Shown here: one piece after another, positions 52,422-60,742 of the stretch | Layout: each line of letters begins with the position of its first letter | Position numbering within the stretch: the stretch's first letter is position 1 | Origin: Thermoplasmata archaeon | Lineage (GTDB): Archaea > Thermoplasmatota > Thermoplasmata > Lutacidiplasmatales > UBA184 | Direction of reading: 5' to 3' | NCBI GenBank assembly: GCA_021790425.1 | Contig: JAJYEA010000005.1 | Span: forward strand, 1 to 64,000 | Length of the DNA stretch: 64,000 nucleotides | Position numbers and translations under genes: made by a program | The notes under the pieces: model-generated | The model's database searches: none | What the model was told of the DNA's origin: nothing | Seen by the model: only the letters and a program-made list of their open reading frames with translations

Positions 52422-53476
52422 GTTTTCTCCAGAGTGAAGGACTCGAGTGTGAGGGCCGGCGAATAGGGGTGTACCTCTCGCCGCTCCTTCAGGGTCCACT
52501 TCGGCGCTTGGCCTTTCGGTTCGACCAGGCTGCGGAGGGCTTCGGCCGCGGTTCCCTCGTCCGGCAGTCGGGGTACCGTGGTCGTCGTTCTACTCCGTTC
52601 TCGGGGAACCAGACCATAGAAGTGGAGCCACCCGGGGCTCTTCACGTGCGGGTCCACGAGCGTGATATACTTATATCCTTCGTGCGGGAGATTCATGACG
52701 ACCCGGTCGAAGGCGCCCGCGTGGGCGAGAAATCCCGTCACATCCTCTTCGGCCAGGGTGAGCCGTTCCTCAACCCGGAGACGCCGGGCGTTCTCTCGGG
52801 CCAGCGAGATCGCCTGGACATTCAGGTCGACCGCCGTGGCCGCCGACCTCGGGTGACGGACGAGGAACGTGAGCGCGAAGGGACCGATGCCGCAGAAGAG
52901 GTCGAGCAGGTGCTCGCCGTCCCTGCCGCTCTGCGCCACGCGTTCGTGTTCCCCGGCGAGTCGGGGAGAGAAGTAGGCCTGGGCGAGGTCCACCCGGAAC
53001 GAGAGGCCGTTCTCCCGGTGGGTCGTAGAGAGGGGGCCACTTCCGGCAATGGTCTCGAGGGACCGGATGCGGGTCTCGCCGTGGACCCCCCGGTCGAGCA
53101 CCACGACCCGGCTCCCTGGAACGAAGCGCAGGAGTGCATCACCGATCGGGGCGCGGTGGTCGATGAGCTCGTCCGGAAGCCTCACCAGGACCACGTCCCC
53201 CACGATGTCGTATCCTCCGGGCAGGAGCGAGTGGAGATCGGGGGGTAGCTGCACCAGCTCGGCGTAGGAGGTGGCCCGTTGGGTCCGGACCTCGAAATCC
53301 GCCTCCAGCACCGGGTACGGGAGCGAGCCGGGGTCCTCGGTGAGCGGGAAGAGCACCCGGTCCGGTTCCCGCCGCGTCTCCAGCCCGCTGGCGATCAGAT
53401 GGCGGGCGGCCAGCCACTTCCGTGCCGCCTCGGCTTCCTTCAGGGGGACGGCGCAGGCGAGGGAACGCATGCTCAC
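52418..53476 (-). CDS. trm5: tRNA (guanine37-N1)-methyltransferase Trm5
   Basis: 352 aa from GTG 53476, which overlaps the apgM stop as GTGA; ATG 53470 is an alternative. The class I SAM fold has LLDLFCGIGPFALTF and the family-specific active-site NLP motif in RVVMNLPHEGYKYI. The upstream AYFSPRLAGEHERVA is the Trm5 signature. It makes m1G37 in tRNAs, which protects against frameshifting; in archaea the same enzyme also starts wyosine synthesis. Its place inside a glycolytic operon is functionally unexpected. Confidence 0.92.
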   Translation of the reverse strand: MSMRSLACAVPLKEAEAARKWLAARHLIASGLETRREPDRVLFPLTEDPGSLPYPVLEADFEVRTQRATSYAELVQLPPDLHSLLPGGYDIVGDVVLVRLPDELIDHRAPIGDALLRFVPGSRVVVLDRGVHGETRIRSLETIAGSGPLSTTHRENGLSFRVDLAQAYFSPRLAGEHERVAQSGRDGEHLLDLFCGIGPFALTFLVRHPRSAATAVDLNVQAISLARENARRLRVEERLTLAEEDVTGFLAHAGAFDRVVMNLPHEGYKYITLVDPHVKSPGWLHFYGLVPRERSRTTTTVPRLPDEGTAAEALRSLVEPKGQAPKWTLKERREVHPYSPALTLESFTLEKT

Positions 53477-54771
53477 GCGGACGGCGCGTCGGCCAGCATC
53501 ATCGGGACCAGGTCGCGCCCGAGGATCTCCCCCAGGCTCCCGGCCCGTGCCGTCCCCTCGCTGAACTTGTGCGCGATCGCGCCGGTCGGCCGGACGGTTC
53601 CCCCCGCCACGAGCAACGGGACCGGATCGTCGCTGTGCCCCTTCAGGATGCAGGGGGTGGAATGGTCGGCGGTGACGGCGATGAGGACCTCGTCCAGGTT
53701 CAGCCCTTCCAGGAACGGTCCCATGAAGTACTGGTCAAGGCGCTCGACGACATCCCGCTTCCTCGGGGCGTCCCCATCGTGTCCCGGCTCGTCGGGTCCC
53801 TTGAGATGCACATAGACGAACGGGTCGTGCAACAGCGCCTTGCGGACGACCTCGGCCCGGTGACGGAGGCCTCCGGCAACATCGGTCCCCATGGGTCCCA
53901 CGAAGATGTCGCGGAGGCCCAGCAGGCCCGCGATGCCTCGTTCGACCGGCATCTCGGTGACCGCGGCCCCGGCGAGGTGGTGCCGGCTCTGGAACGTGGG
54001 GAAGGACGACGGGACCCCCCCCGCATCGCGCATCAGGATGCGGTTGGCCACCAGCTTGCCCGCCGAGGCGCGCTGCGCGTTGGTAGAGTGGGATTCGAGC
54101 AGGTCGGCCGACCGGGCGGTGATGCGATTGAGCGCGTCGGCGGTGCGGGCCGCCTCGGGCCCGGAACCCACCGGCCGGATCTCGCGGGGGTAGGCACGTT
54201 CGGGCTTCACCGCGTGCCCGGCCCTGCCGACACGTTCGTAGTAGGGGTCGGAGTTCGACACCTCCCCGGAAAGAGCACCGTCCTCCCTCGGGGAGAGGCA
54301 GACGACTCCGCGGTGGCCCACGGTGGCGAGGAAGCGGGCCTCGATCCCCATATCCCCCACGAGGTCGGCCTCGGTCAGGGACCGGGCCAGTCCGTCGGAT
54401 TCGGCCGTGGAGAGCCCCCGTCCGACCCGCTGGTCGACGATCCGGCCCGAGGCATCGGCGGTCGCGAAGTTAAGGCGGAGGGCCACGTCTTTCGGACCCA
54501 ACTTGACTCCCGCGCCGAGCGCTTCGAGCACGCCTCGTCCGGGCGACTCCCGCTCAGGATCGTAGCCGAGCAGGCTCAGGACACCCGCGTCGGACTCGGG
54601 GGCCACGCCTCTCCGTACGGGTTCGAGCGTGCCCAGCCGGCCCAGTGATGCGAGCCGGTCGAGATGGGGGGTGTGGGCCGCTTCGAGGGGCGTTTTGCCC
54701 GCCAGGGCCGGATGGGGGAGGTCGCCGAGACCGTCTAGAACGATGAGCACGCGGGAGCGGATGGTCGCCAT
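53473..54771 (-). CDS. apgM: 2,3-bisphosphoglycerate-independent phosphoglycerate mutase, archaeal type
   Basis: 432 aa from ATG 54771 (MATIRSRVLIVLDGLGD), preceded by GGAGG; the track start at 54801 lies before this ribosome site. The alkaline-phosphatase-superfamily features are metal-binding LDGLGD, the phosphorylated serine in PESDAGVLSLLGYDP, and a second metal site with PDEPGHDGD and TADHSTPC. It interconverts 3- and 2-phosphoglycerate in glycolysis/gluconeogenesis. It is the first gene of the minus-strand operon and is driven by TATTTAAG about 39 nt upstream. Confidence 0.93.
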   Translation of the reverse strand: MATIRSRVLIVLDGLGDLPHPALAGKTPLEAAHTPHLDRLASLGRLGTLEPVRRGVAPESDAGVLSLLGYDPERESPGRGVLEALGAGVKLGPKDVALRLNFATADASGRIVDQRVGRGLSTAESDGLARSLTEADLVGDMGIEARFLATVGHRGVVCLSPREDGALSGEVSNSDPYYERVGRAGHAVKPERAYPREIRPVGSGPEAARTADALNRITARSADLLESHSTNAQRASAGKLVANRILMRDAGGVPSSFPTFQSRHHLAGAAVTEMPVERGIAGLLGLRDIFVGPMGTDVAGGLRHRAEVVRKALLHDPFVYVHLKGPDEPGHDGDAPRKRDVVERLDQYFMGPFLEGLNLDEVLIAVTADHSTPCILKGHSDDPVPLLVAGGTVRPTGAIAHKFSEGTARAGSLGEILGRDLVPMMLADAPSA

Positions 54772-54800
54772 GGGTTTTCCTCCGATGACCGAGCCCCCCA

Positions 54801-54811
54801 TCCTTAAATAG
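54801..54811. promoter_or_regulatory. Bidirectional TATA box between apgM and surface protein G
   Basis: CCTTAAATAGG reads TATTTAAGG on the minus strand. It serves apgM (about 39 nt to ATG 54771, leader with GGAGG) and the plus-strand gene at GTG 54837 (about 33 nt, leaderless or nearly so). Confidence 0.6.
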
Positions 54812-54836
54812 GGGCGGGAGGCTGGGGCGCGTCGCA

Positions 54837-56840
54837 GTGCCCGATCGAGAGTCGAGTTTGCCCACGGCCCAGGATTCTGAGAAGAAGGAGGGCGAGCAGC
54901 CCAAGGAGAACTCTCCTCCCCCGCGACCGACCTTCAAATCCCGGCTGTCCGAGTTTGCGCAGACCCCCCTCGGCTACGTGACCCTGATGGCACTCATCGT
55001 GCTCGGTGTCGCGGGCTCCCTCTACGAGCTCCAGATCCTGCTGGGAGCCGCCGTGATGCTGATCCTCGGGTTCGGGCTGCCCATCTATCTCGGGTGGAAC
55101 AAATCCTACCGGACGATGTTCATCGTTGTGCTGGTGATCGCCGTCGCCACCCCTCCCGTCTGGGGAGCGATCGCGAACAACCAGCTGTTCGCCCCGTACT
55201 CCCCGCCCGCTTCGGTGGACAACATCCTTCAGAACGCCCAGGTGAACCCGTTCTCCTACCCGCCCCACGCGGACGGGACCTACCACTTCCGGGTGGATGC
55301 CGTTCGGCAGTCGGCCGGCTACAACGGGACCTGGGGGTTCATGGACGTGCGTTGGGTCGGGCTCTGGGTGACCAACTGCCCGTACGATGGCGCCGGGCTC
55401 AAGAACGGGTGCGGTGGGAGCCCTACGGATTACTTCCACAATTTCACCTACAACGTCCCGGCGGCGCGGCAGGGGCTGCCGTCCGTCCCAGCGTTCTTCA
55501 ACGTCACCCTCCCCAGCAACCAGATCATCTACTACGTCTTCACGGCGAACTATACCCAGAACACCCCGTTCGCCACCGCCTACGACGGGGGCAAGGGGGA
55601 GACCTTTGTCGCGAACCAGCTCTGGAATGAAGTGGGTGTCGTCTCCGACACTTCCCAGCAGTACGTGGCCGGGATCCATGTGGGGGTCAACCCCTCGGGC
55701 CTTGCTTACGACAGCGCGAAGGGAGAGATCTTCGTCGCCAACTCGAACTCGAACAACGTGAGCGTGATCTCCGATGCCTCGAACCAGGTGATCGGCACGA
55801 TCCCGGTGGGCTCCAACCCGTACGGGGTCGTCTACGACAGCGGGAAGGGGGAGATCTTCGTCGCGAACGCGGGCTCGGACACCGTCAGCGTGATCTCTGA
55901 CGCGAGCGACAAGGTCGTCACGACCATCCCCGTCGGCTCCGGTCCGGTGGGCCTCGCCTATGACGGGGCCCAGGGGGAGGTCTTCGTTTCGAACTCCGTC
56001 TCGGGGAACGTTTCCATCGTTTCCGACGCCACCAACAAGGTCGTGAGCAACGTCCCCGTGGGCAACACCCCGGTCGGCATGGCGTACGACTCCGCCGACG
56101 GGAAGCTCTTCGTGGCGAACGAGTTCTCGAACGACGTGAGCGTGATCTCGAACACCACCGGCCAGGTGGTCTCCACGGTCCCGGTCGGCCTGCACCCGTT
56201 GGATGCGGTCTACGACAGCGGGCTCGGGGCGGTCTACGTCTCGAACACGGGATCGAACACCCTTTCGGTCATCACGGGGGCCACCTCGTCCGTCCAAAGC
56301 TCGGTGGCGGTCGGTCCCGCACCCACCGGTGTCTCGTACGACGCCGGCAAGGGCGAGGTGTTCGTTGCGAACACCGGCACGGGCAACTTGAGCATCGTCC
56401 TCGATTCCTCCCAGAAGGTGATCGCCTCGGTAGCCGCGGGGGCGATGGGATGGTACGCGTTCTCCTGCCTGGGCTACTGCACCATCTCCCATGGGGTGGC
56501 GGAGCCCTACGCGGACCAGGACCTCTACTGGAACGAGGGTCCCATTACCGGGTCGTGGGGAACGATCTACGTCGAGAAGATCCTCCCCTCGTACTACGAG
56601 GTCATGGCGGGGCTCAGTGGGCTGCTGGCCATCGTGGTGCTGGTCTACCGGTTCCTCAAGATCCGGGAGAAGCGCCGGCAATCCCAGGCGAGCGCCAGCG
56701 CCTCGGGGACGGCCTCCTCGGGGGAGACGCGGTGCCCCAAGTGCAATGCCGTGGTGAAGGAAGGGGAGTCGTTCTGCTGGAAGTGCGGGACGTCGCTCGA
56801 AGCTCCTCCCTCCTCGGAATCCTCCCCGGCGCTTAAATAG
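54837..56840 (+). CDS. Membrane protein G: N-terminal TMs, YVTN beta-propeller, TM, zinc ribbon
   Basis: 667 aa from GTG 54837. A charged cytoplasmic N-terminus is followed by about three helices (VTLMALIVLGVAGSLY, LLGAAVMLILGFGLPIYL, FIVVLVIAVATPPVWGAI). The large extracellular part contains a YVTN propeller at about 245-525 (repeats of the type GEIFVANSNSNNVSVIS...IPVGSNPYGVVYDS), followed by a cysteine pair CLGYC. The second anchor is GLLAIVVLVYRFLKI, and the C-terminus has one cytoplasmic zinc ribbon, CPKC...CWKC. It shares the propeller type with protein B and the zinc-ribbon idea with A, C, D and E, but uses a multi-helix N-terminus instead of a signal peptide. Confidence 0.8.
   Translation: MPDRESSLPTAQDSEKKEGEQPKENSPPPRPTFKSRLSEFAQTPLGYVTLMALIVLGVAGSLYELQILLGAAVMLILGFGLPIYLGWNKSYRTMFIVVLVIAVATPPVWGAIANNQLFAPYSPPASVDNILQNAQVNPFSYPPHADGTYHFRVDAVRQSAGYNGTWGFMDVRWVGLWVTNCPYDGAGLKNGCGGSPTDYFHNFTYNVPAARQGLPSVPAFFNVTLPSNQIIYYVFTANYTQNTPFATAYDGGKGETFVANQLWNEVGVVSDTSQQYVAGIHVGVNPSGLAYDSAKGEIFVANSNSNNVSVISDASNQVIGTIPVGSNPYGVVYDSGKGEIFVANAGSDTVSVISDASDKVVTTIPVGSGPVGLAYDGAQGEVFVSNSVSGNVSIVSDATNKVVSNVPVGNTPVGMAYDSADGKLFVANEFSNDVSVISNTTGQVVSTVPVGLHPLDAVYDSGLGAVYVSNTGSNTLSVITGATSSVQSSVAVGPAPTGVSYDAGKGEVFVANTGTGNLSIVLDSSQKVIASVAAGAMGWYAFSCLGYCTISHGVAEPYADQDLYWNEGPITGSWGTIYVEKILPSYYEVMAGLSGLLAIVVLVYRFLKIREKRRQSQASASASGTASSGETRCPKCNAVVKEGESFCWKCGTSLEAPPSSESSPALK
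56832..56840 (+). promoter_or_regulatory. TATA box overlapping a stop codon
   Basis: CTTAAATAG contains the TAG stop of the preceding gene and lies about 34 nt upstream of ATG 56867; the short leader carries CGGAGCC. Confidence 0.55.
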
Positions 56841-56866
56841 AGGTCCTTCTTCCCTCCGGAGCCGAG

Positions 56867-57301
56867 ATGAAGATCAAGCGCGTCGAAGGGGTCCAGAAGG
56901 TGCGGATCACCTCGCTGACACCCGGCCCGGAGATCTACGCGAGCTACGACGGCCTGGCAGGACTTTCCGAGCGGACGATCCTGAAGGACCTCCTGAACGA
57001 GCTCGAGCGGGGCACCGTAGAGGTGCTCGCCGGCGTGGACCGCAAGGGCGGTTCGACCCGTATCTCCCGCGAGGAGTTCATCTCCTTGATCCGGGAGAAG
57101 GGGTCCGGACGGGTGTACGTTTACTTCGAGGACTATGTCTCCTACGGTGCGGGTGCCGGCGAGGAGGTTGCGGAGTTCTTCTTCCGCAGCATGCCCCTGG
57201 TGCACATGCCGGCCGGGAAGGATGGCGGGCAGCGGGAACGGCTCCGGCTCCTCCACACCCCGACGGCCATCGAAGAGGTCGAGATCGGCTCCTCGGCCTG
57301 A
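56867..57301 (+). CDS. Hypothetical protein
   Basis: 144 aa, soluble, alpha/beta. An N-terminal strand-rich region (MKIKRVEGVQKVRITSL) precedes an amphipathic segment (RTILKDLLNELERGTVEVLAG) and a second strand-helix unit (GRVYVYFEDYVSYGAGAGEEVAEFFF). No cysteine or metal motif and no recognised family. ATG 56867 has a CGGAG ribosome site and its own TATA box. It converges with the K+ channel gene. Confidence 0.65.
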   Translation: MKIKRVEGVQKVRITSLTPGPEIYASYDGLAGLSERTILKDLLNELERGTVEVLAGVDRKGGSTRISREEFISLIREKGSGRVYVYFEDYVSYGAGAGEEVAEFFFRSMPLVHMPAGKDGGQRERLRLLHTPTAIEEVEIGSSA

Positions 57302-57321
57302 ACCACCGTCAGGGTCCGCGG

Positions 57322-58437
57322 TTACCGGGCCTGCTGGTGGGGGACACGACCGGGCTTGATGCCCATGTAGTGGTCCAGCTTCGGGTTGTTCTGTAGGGAC
57401 GTGATCACGATCACGTAGCTCTTCTCTTCCAGCCGTTCGGAGAACGGCGGGTCGATCTTGACGTCGAAGTAGTATCCCTCGGGACGCCGGGCGAGGCGGG
57501 CGACGCCCACCAGGATGGTCCCGGTGTCGGCGAGGAGCTTCTCCGAGGCCGAACGGAAGTCCATCCCCTTGAGGGGGGAACCCGCGTGGACCTCGTACTC
57601 GTTCATCGTCGCGCCGCGGGACGATGTGGTCAGGTCGTCGTAGGAGAGGGCGACCTCGGGCTGGGTGCAGGCCGCCGAGAGGATGCGCCCGCCCATCTCG
57701 GACGGGCTGATCACGTAGGTGATGCCGGCCGCCTGGAGGGTCTCCTTCAGCTGCTCGTGGGTGAGCACCACCACGATCCGGAGCTTCGGGGCCATCCCCT
57801 TGAGGATCAGCGAGGTCATCATGTTGCGCGTGTCGTCGTCGCTCACCACGACCGCCTTCGAGGCGTCCTCCACGTTCAGGAGCTTGAGGGAGGAGTGCTC
57901 CGAGTAGTTGCCGAAGGCGACGAAGACGTCATCCTCCGAGCTGATCCGGTCCCTGAGGAGCGGGTTCGTCCGGGCGTCCTTGACGTACCCGCTCACGAAG
58001 CTGCGGATCTCGGTCAGCTGGTCCTGCCGCGAGGTCATGATCGCGACCCTCTCCCCGGCGAGGAGGAGCTCGATCAGGGCCGCCTTGGCCGAGGGTCCCC
58101 ACCCGAGCATGACGACATGGTCCTTCATGTGGGCGCCCTCACTTCCGAGCAACTCTTCCTCCTTGATCTGCAGGGAAAGCATGGTGACCGTGGAGACCAG
58201 GTAACCCACGACGCCGATCGTGGACAGCATCAGGACCGAGGCGAAGACCCGCGAGAGGCCGTTCGTCGGCACGACGTCGCCGTAGCCGACCGTGGAGAGC
58301 GTGGTGATCCCCCAGTAGAGCCCGGTCGTCCACGAATACCCCGTGGCGTAGACGAATCCTGCCACGGAGAAGAGGTAGATGCCGAGGATGATAGCGAGCG
58401 GCTTCCACACCCGCTCGATGACCTTGAAGAGTTGCAT
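57322..58437 (-). CDS. Potassium channel with RCK/TrkA-type regulatory domains
   Basis: 371 aa from ATG 58437 (MQLFKVIERVW). There are two transmembrane helices with a pore loop, and the selectivity filter TTLSTVGYGDVVP. A cytoplasmic RCK-N domain begins KDHVVMLGWGPSAKAALIELLLAGERVAI (a Rossmann-type site, here GWGPSA), and a TrkA-C domain follows (NEYEVHAGSPLKGMDF). This is the MthK/GsuK-like architecture: ligand binding by the RCK ring gates K+ flux. The gene is the last of a five-gene operon, 16 nt after the chorismate mutase stop. Confidence 0.93.
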   Translation of the reverse strand: MQLFKVIERVWKPLAIILGIYLFSVAGFVYATGYSWTTGLYWGITTLSTVGYGDVVPTNGLSRVFASVLMLSTIGVVGYLVSTVTMLSLQIKEEELLGSEGAHMKDHVVMLGWGPSAKAALIELLLAGERVAIMTSRQDQLTEIRSFVSGYVKDARTNPLLRDRISSEDDVFVAFGNYSEHSSLKLLNVEDASKAVVVSDDDTRNMMTSLILKGMAPKLRIVVVLTHEQLKETLQAAGITYVISPSEMGGRILSAACTQPEVALSYDDLTTSSRGATMNEYEVHAGSPLKGMDFRSASEKLLADTGTILVGVARLARRPEGYYFDVKIDPPFSERLEEKSYVIVITSLQNNPKLDHYMGIKPGRVPHQQAR

Positions 58438-58453
58438 CCTGCCGGGCCATCCG

Positions 58454-58774
58454 TTACCTCCGTTTAAGTTTGGTGGAGCGTGCCCGTGGCCGGGTCGGCG
58501 GACGCGCATCCCGGAGGGCCCGGAGCTTCCCCTCGCCGACAATGGCGCGGAAGAGCTGCTCGACGGCCGCCGGCGAGAGCTGGTACTGGCGGGCCCAGCG
58601 GCGTGCCCGGGCGTAGACCCGTTCCTCCTGGGGGGCGTCTACGAGCGGCAACCCCAGCTCGGCCTTGGCGCGCCAGGCCCGTTCGACCATCTCGATGCGC
58701 TGGGAGACGAGCCACACGATCTCACGGTCCACCGCCTCGATCGCTCGGCGGTGGTGGCTAATGGTCCGCTTCAC
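58454..58774 (-). CDS. Chorismate mutase (AroQ type)
   Basis: 106 aa from GTG 58774, overlapping the GNAT gene by 17 nt. It is all-helical with the AroQ layout: an N-terminal arginine/acidic helix (RAIEAVDREIVWLVSQRIEMVERAWRAKAELG), the loop LPLVDAPQEERVYARARRWA, and the third helix AAVEQLFRAIVGEGK. It converts chorismate to prephenate for Phe/Tyr synthesis. The C-terminal 20 residues are very basic (RPRARSTKLKRR), which is unusual for a stand-alone mutase. No other aromatic-pathway gene is adjacent. Confidence 0.8.
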   Translation of the reverse strand: MKRTISHHRRAIEAVDREIVWLVSQRIEMVERAWRAKAELGLPLVDAPQEERVYARARRWARQYQLSPAAVEQLFRAIVGEGKLRALRDARPPTRPRARSTKLKRR

Positions 58775-59351
58775 CTTCCCATTCCCGCCGGGTCTTGCCG
58801 TAGATCACTACGTTGTGCCAACGGCCGTGGTGGAAGAGGGCCTGGCGCAGGTGCCCCTCCTCCTGAAAACGGAGCGAGCGCAGCAACCCCACCGAGGCTG
58901 CATTCTCCTCATCGCTCGTGGCCCCCACCCGTTCGGTCCGGGTATGGGAGAACAGGTAGTCGACGAGCAGCCCGACGGCCTCTCGTCCCCGTCCCTTCCC
59001 CCGTTCCGAGGTGACCATGATGGAGTACCAGATGTCCGTGGTGTCGAGGGCGGGGTAGGAGTGATAGTAGCCCACCATCCCGATGGGGCTCTGGTCCTTC
59101 CGCAGGACGACGAGGAACCGGGGAGCGAGGGAGGCGGCGTCCTCGGACGCGTGGTGGATGGCGGCCTCGGTCGTGGAGAAGCTCTCGACCTCGAACCGGT
59201 CCCAGGGGGAGACCTTCTCCGGCTGGTTCAGCCAGTCGTACAGCAGGCGGGAATCCTCGGGAGTGGGAGGGCGCAGCAGGACCTGAGACCCTAGAAGGCT
59301 CCCCCGGGGAGGGGACCGGTCGGGTCTGCCCTTAGGCCGTCGAGTGGCCAT
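58758..59351 (-). CDS. GNAT-family N-acetyltransferase (RimJ/RimL-like)
   Basis: 197 aa from ATG 59351. It shows VLLRPPTPEDSRLLYDWLNQPE at the N-terminus, the central PIGMVGYYHSYPALDTTDIWYSIM and the acetyl-CoA-binding ERGKGRGREAVGLLVDYLF. The final part DEENAASVGLLRSLRFQEEGHLRQ is typical of ribosomal-protein-type acetyltransferases. The substrate is unknown. It overlaps the winged-helix gene upstream by 20 nt and the chorismate mutase downstream by 17 nt, so it belongs to a compact operon. Confidence 0.88.
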   Translation of the reverse strand: MATRRPKGRPDRSPPRGSLLGSQVLLRPPTPEDSRLLYDWLNQPEKVSPWDRFEVESFSTTEAAIHHASEDAASLAPRFLVVLRKDQSPIGMVGYYHSYPALDTTDIWYSIMVTSERGKGRGREAVGLLVDYLFSHTRTERVGATSDEENAASVGLLRSLRFQEEGHLRQALFHHGRWHNVVIYGKTRREWEGEADH

Positions 59352-59646
59352 TGGTCAGGAGCTTCCGTGTGTAGAGCCGCCCGGCGGACGTGAGCAGGTA
59401 GACCGGCTTCGCCTCGTTGTACCCGACGGCGTACTGCTCCTTGCGGGTGATGTAACGCATCGTCTCCAGGTCCTGGAGGGCGCGGCGGACGTGGTGGGTC
59501 CCGCGCTCCCGGAAGGCGCGCAGGATCGTCAGCTCGGTCGTGTGGCCGTCGACCTCGAACCGCTCCTGGTAGGCGCGGTGGGCCAAGAGGTGCAACAGTA
59601 TGTCCTTGCGAAGGTCTTCGAGTGGAGCTTCGGTCGATACCGTCAT
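59332..59646 (-). CDS. Winged-helix DNA-binding protein
   Basis: 104 aa from ATG 59646 (MTVSTEAPLEDLRKDILLHLL); the longer track ORF overlaps the upstream gene. The segment TELTILRAFRERGTHHVRRALQDLETMRYITRKEQYAVGYNEAKPVYLLTSAGRLY fits a winged helix-turn-helix, with a recognition helix near VRRALQDLE and a beta-wing at TRKEQYAV. It probably regulates its own operon or the peroxiredoxin gene opposite, but no operator could be identified. Confidence 0.7.
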   Translation of the reverse strand: MTVSTEAPLEDLRKDILLHLLAHRAYQERFEVDGHTTELTILRAFRERGTHHVRRALQDLETMRYITRKEQYAVGYNEAKPVYLLTSAGRLYTRKLLTNGHSTA

Positions 59647-59654
59647 CCGAACCG

Positions 59655-59879
59655 TCAGGCGATGGTGGTTACCTCGTAATTGAGGTGTAGTCCCTTGATG
59701 CGAGCATGCATCGTGCTGATGAGGCCGAGCACTTCCTCGATCGAGGCGCGGTTCTTCCACTTGTAGACGAAATCGTGCATTCCCATCGACTCCTCAAATC
59801 CGAGATCGCGCATGACGCGGGTCACTTCTTGCGGGTCGGCTCCTTCGGAGTTGAAGATCACTCTCACGTACGTTCGCAT
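59655..59879 (-). CDS. Small conserved-looking hypothetical protein (74 aa)
   Basis: 74 aa from ATG 59879 (MRTYVRVIFNSEGADP). A TTG at 59918 is too close to the TATA box (59926-59932), and GGGGAAG precedes the chosen ATG. The beta-alpha-beta-beta-alpha-beta pattern (TYVRVIFNSEG / PQEVTRVMRDLGF / HDFVYKWKN / ASIEEVLGLISTMHARIKG / LHLNYEVTTI) fits a ferredoxin-like ACT-type fold. The function is unknown; it is the first gene of the five-gene minus-strand operon. Confidence 0.7.
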   Translation of the reverse strand: MRTYVRVIFNSEGADPQEVTRVMRDLGFEESMGMHDFVYKWKNRASIEEVLGLISTMHARIKGLHLNYEVTTIA

Positions 59880-59923
59880 CGACTTCCCCTGAGTGGCGTC
59901 CTCTTTCCGCGAGAACAAAGCTC

Positions 59924-59934
59924 CCTATATAACC
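59924..59934 (-). promoter_or_regulatory. TATA box of the five-gene operon
   Basis: GGTTATATAGG on the minus strand is about 50 nt upstream of ATG 59879, so a leader of about 26 nt containing the GGGGAAG ribosome site is predicted. Confidence 0.6.
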
Positions 59935-60051
59935 ACTGCCGAAGCTTTTCTCACCGTTCGCTCGACCCCACGATTTTCGGTGCGGCGGACCTTTTCAGGG
60001 GGTCGTGGGCTGCGGTTAACGTTATGACCGGTGGGCAAATGATGGGCACCG

Positions 60052-60645
60052 GTGGACACGATGATCTCCCAGAAGTTTCCCGAGCACGTGGTAGACGTCT
60101 ACGATCCGAAGACCGACGCCGTCAAGAAGCTCTCCCTGCCGAAGGATGTCACAGGGAAGTTCGTCCTCGTCTTCTGGTATCCTGCCGACTTTACCTTCGT
60201 CTGTCCCACGGAGCTGGCCGACCTCCACCGGCGAAAGGAGGAGTTCGAGAAGGTGGGGCTGACGATCATCGCCGCAAGCACGGACACCGTCTACACGCAC
60301 AAGGCCTGGATCGAGGCGGAGGAGCTCCTGCACGGCTTCGACTACCTCATGGTGGCGGACCACAACGGCACTCTGGCCCGGTCCCTCGGGGTCTACGAGG
60401 AGACCAGCGGCGTTGCGAAGCGGGCCGCGATCATCTTCGACCCGGACGGAGTGATCCGGGTTGACTACCGTGTCGAGAGCAACATCGGTCGGAGCGCCGG
60501 GGAGCTGCTCCGGCTCGCAAAGGCCCTCCGGTTCGTACGGGAGAACCCCGGCTCCGCCTGCCCGGCCAGCTGGGACGACGGCGCCCCCATCCTCCACACG
60601 GGCATGAAGCTCGTGGGCAAGGTCGGTCAGGCGCTGAAGACGTAG
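60052..60645 (+). CDS. 2-Cys peroxiredoxin (AhpC/Prx1 type)
   Basis: 197 aa from GTG 60052, or 194 aa from ATG 60061, which has GGTGG 6 nt before it. The peroxidatic cysteine is in PADFTFVCPTELADL with the conserved Pro, Thr and Cys, and the resolving cysteine is in NPGSACPASWDDGAP. It reduces peroxides using thiol donors. The donor may be the thioredoxin encoded at 33.8 kb. A TATA-like GTTATG about 31 nt upstream of the GTG supports a nearly leaderless mRNA. It is divergent from the operon headed by the 74-aa protein. Confidence 0.93.
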   Translation: MDTMISQKFPEHVVDVYDPKTDAVKKLSLPKDVTGKFVLVFWYPADFTFVCPTELADLHRRKEEFEKVGLTIIAASTDTVYTHKAWIEAEELLHGFDYLMVADHNGTLARSLGVYEETSGVAKRAAIIFDPDGVIRVDYRVESNIGRSAGELLRLAKALRFVRENPGSACPASWDDGAPILHTGMKLVGKVGQALKT

Positions 60646-60742
60646 GGCCCCGTGCTCTGCGCGGGGTCCAGTCCCCTTTCCGCTTTCACGGCAGGGAGGG
60701 CATGCCTTTATCTGCCGAAGAGCTGACGGAGAGCGGGCACGG

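Noticed and set aside
60652-60678. GC hairpin after the peroxiredoxin gene as a terminator
   Set aside because: CCCCG...CGGGG is present, but no T-rich run follows closely, and archaeal terminators generally depend on T-runs rather than hairpins.
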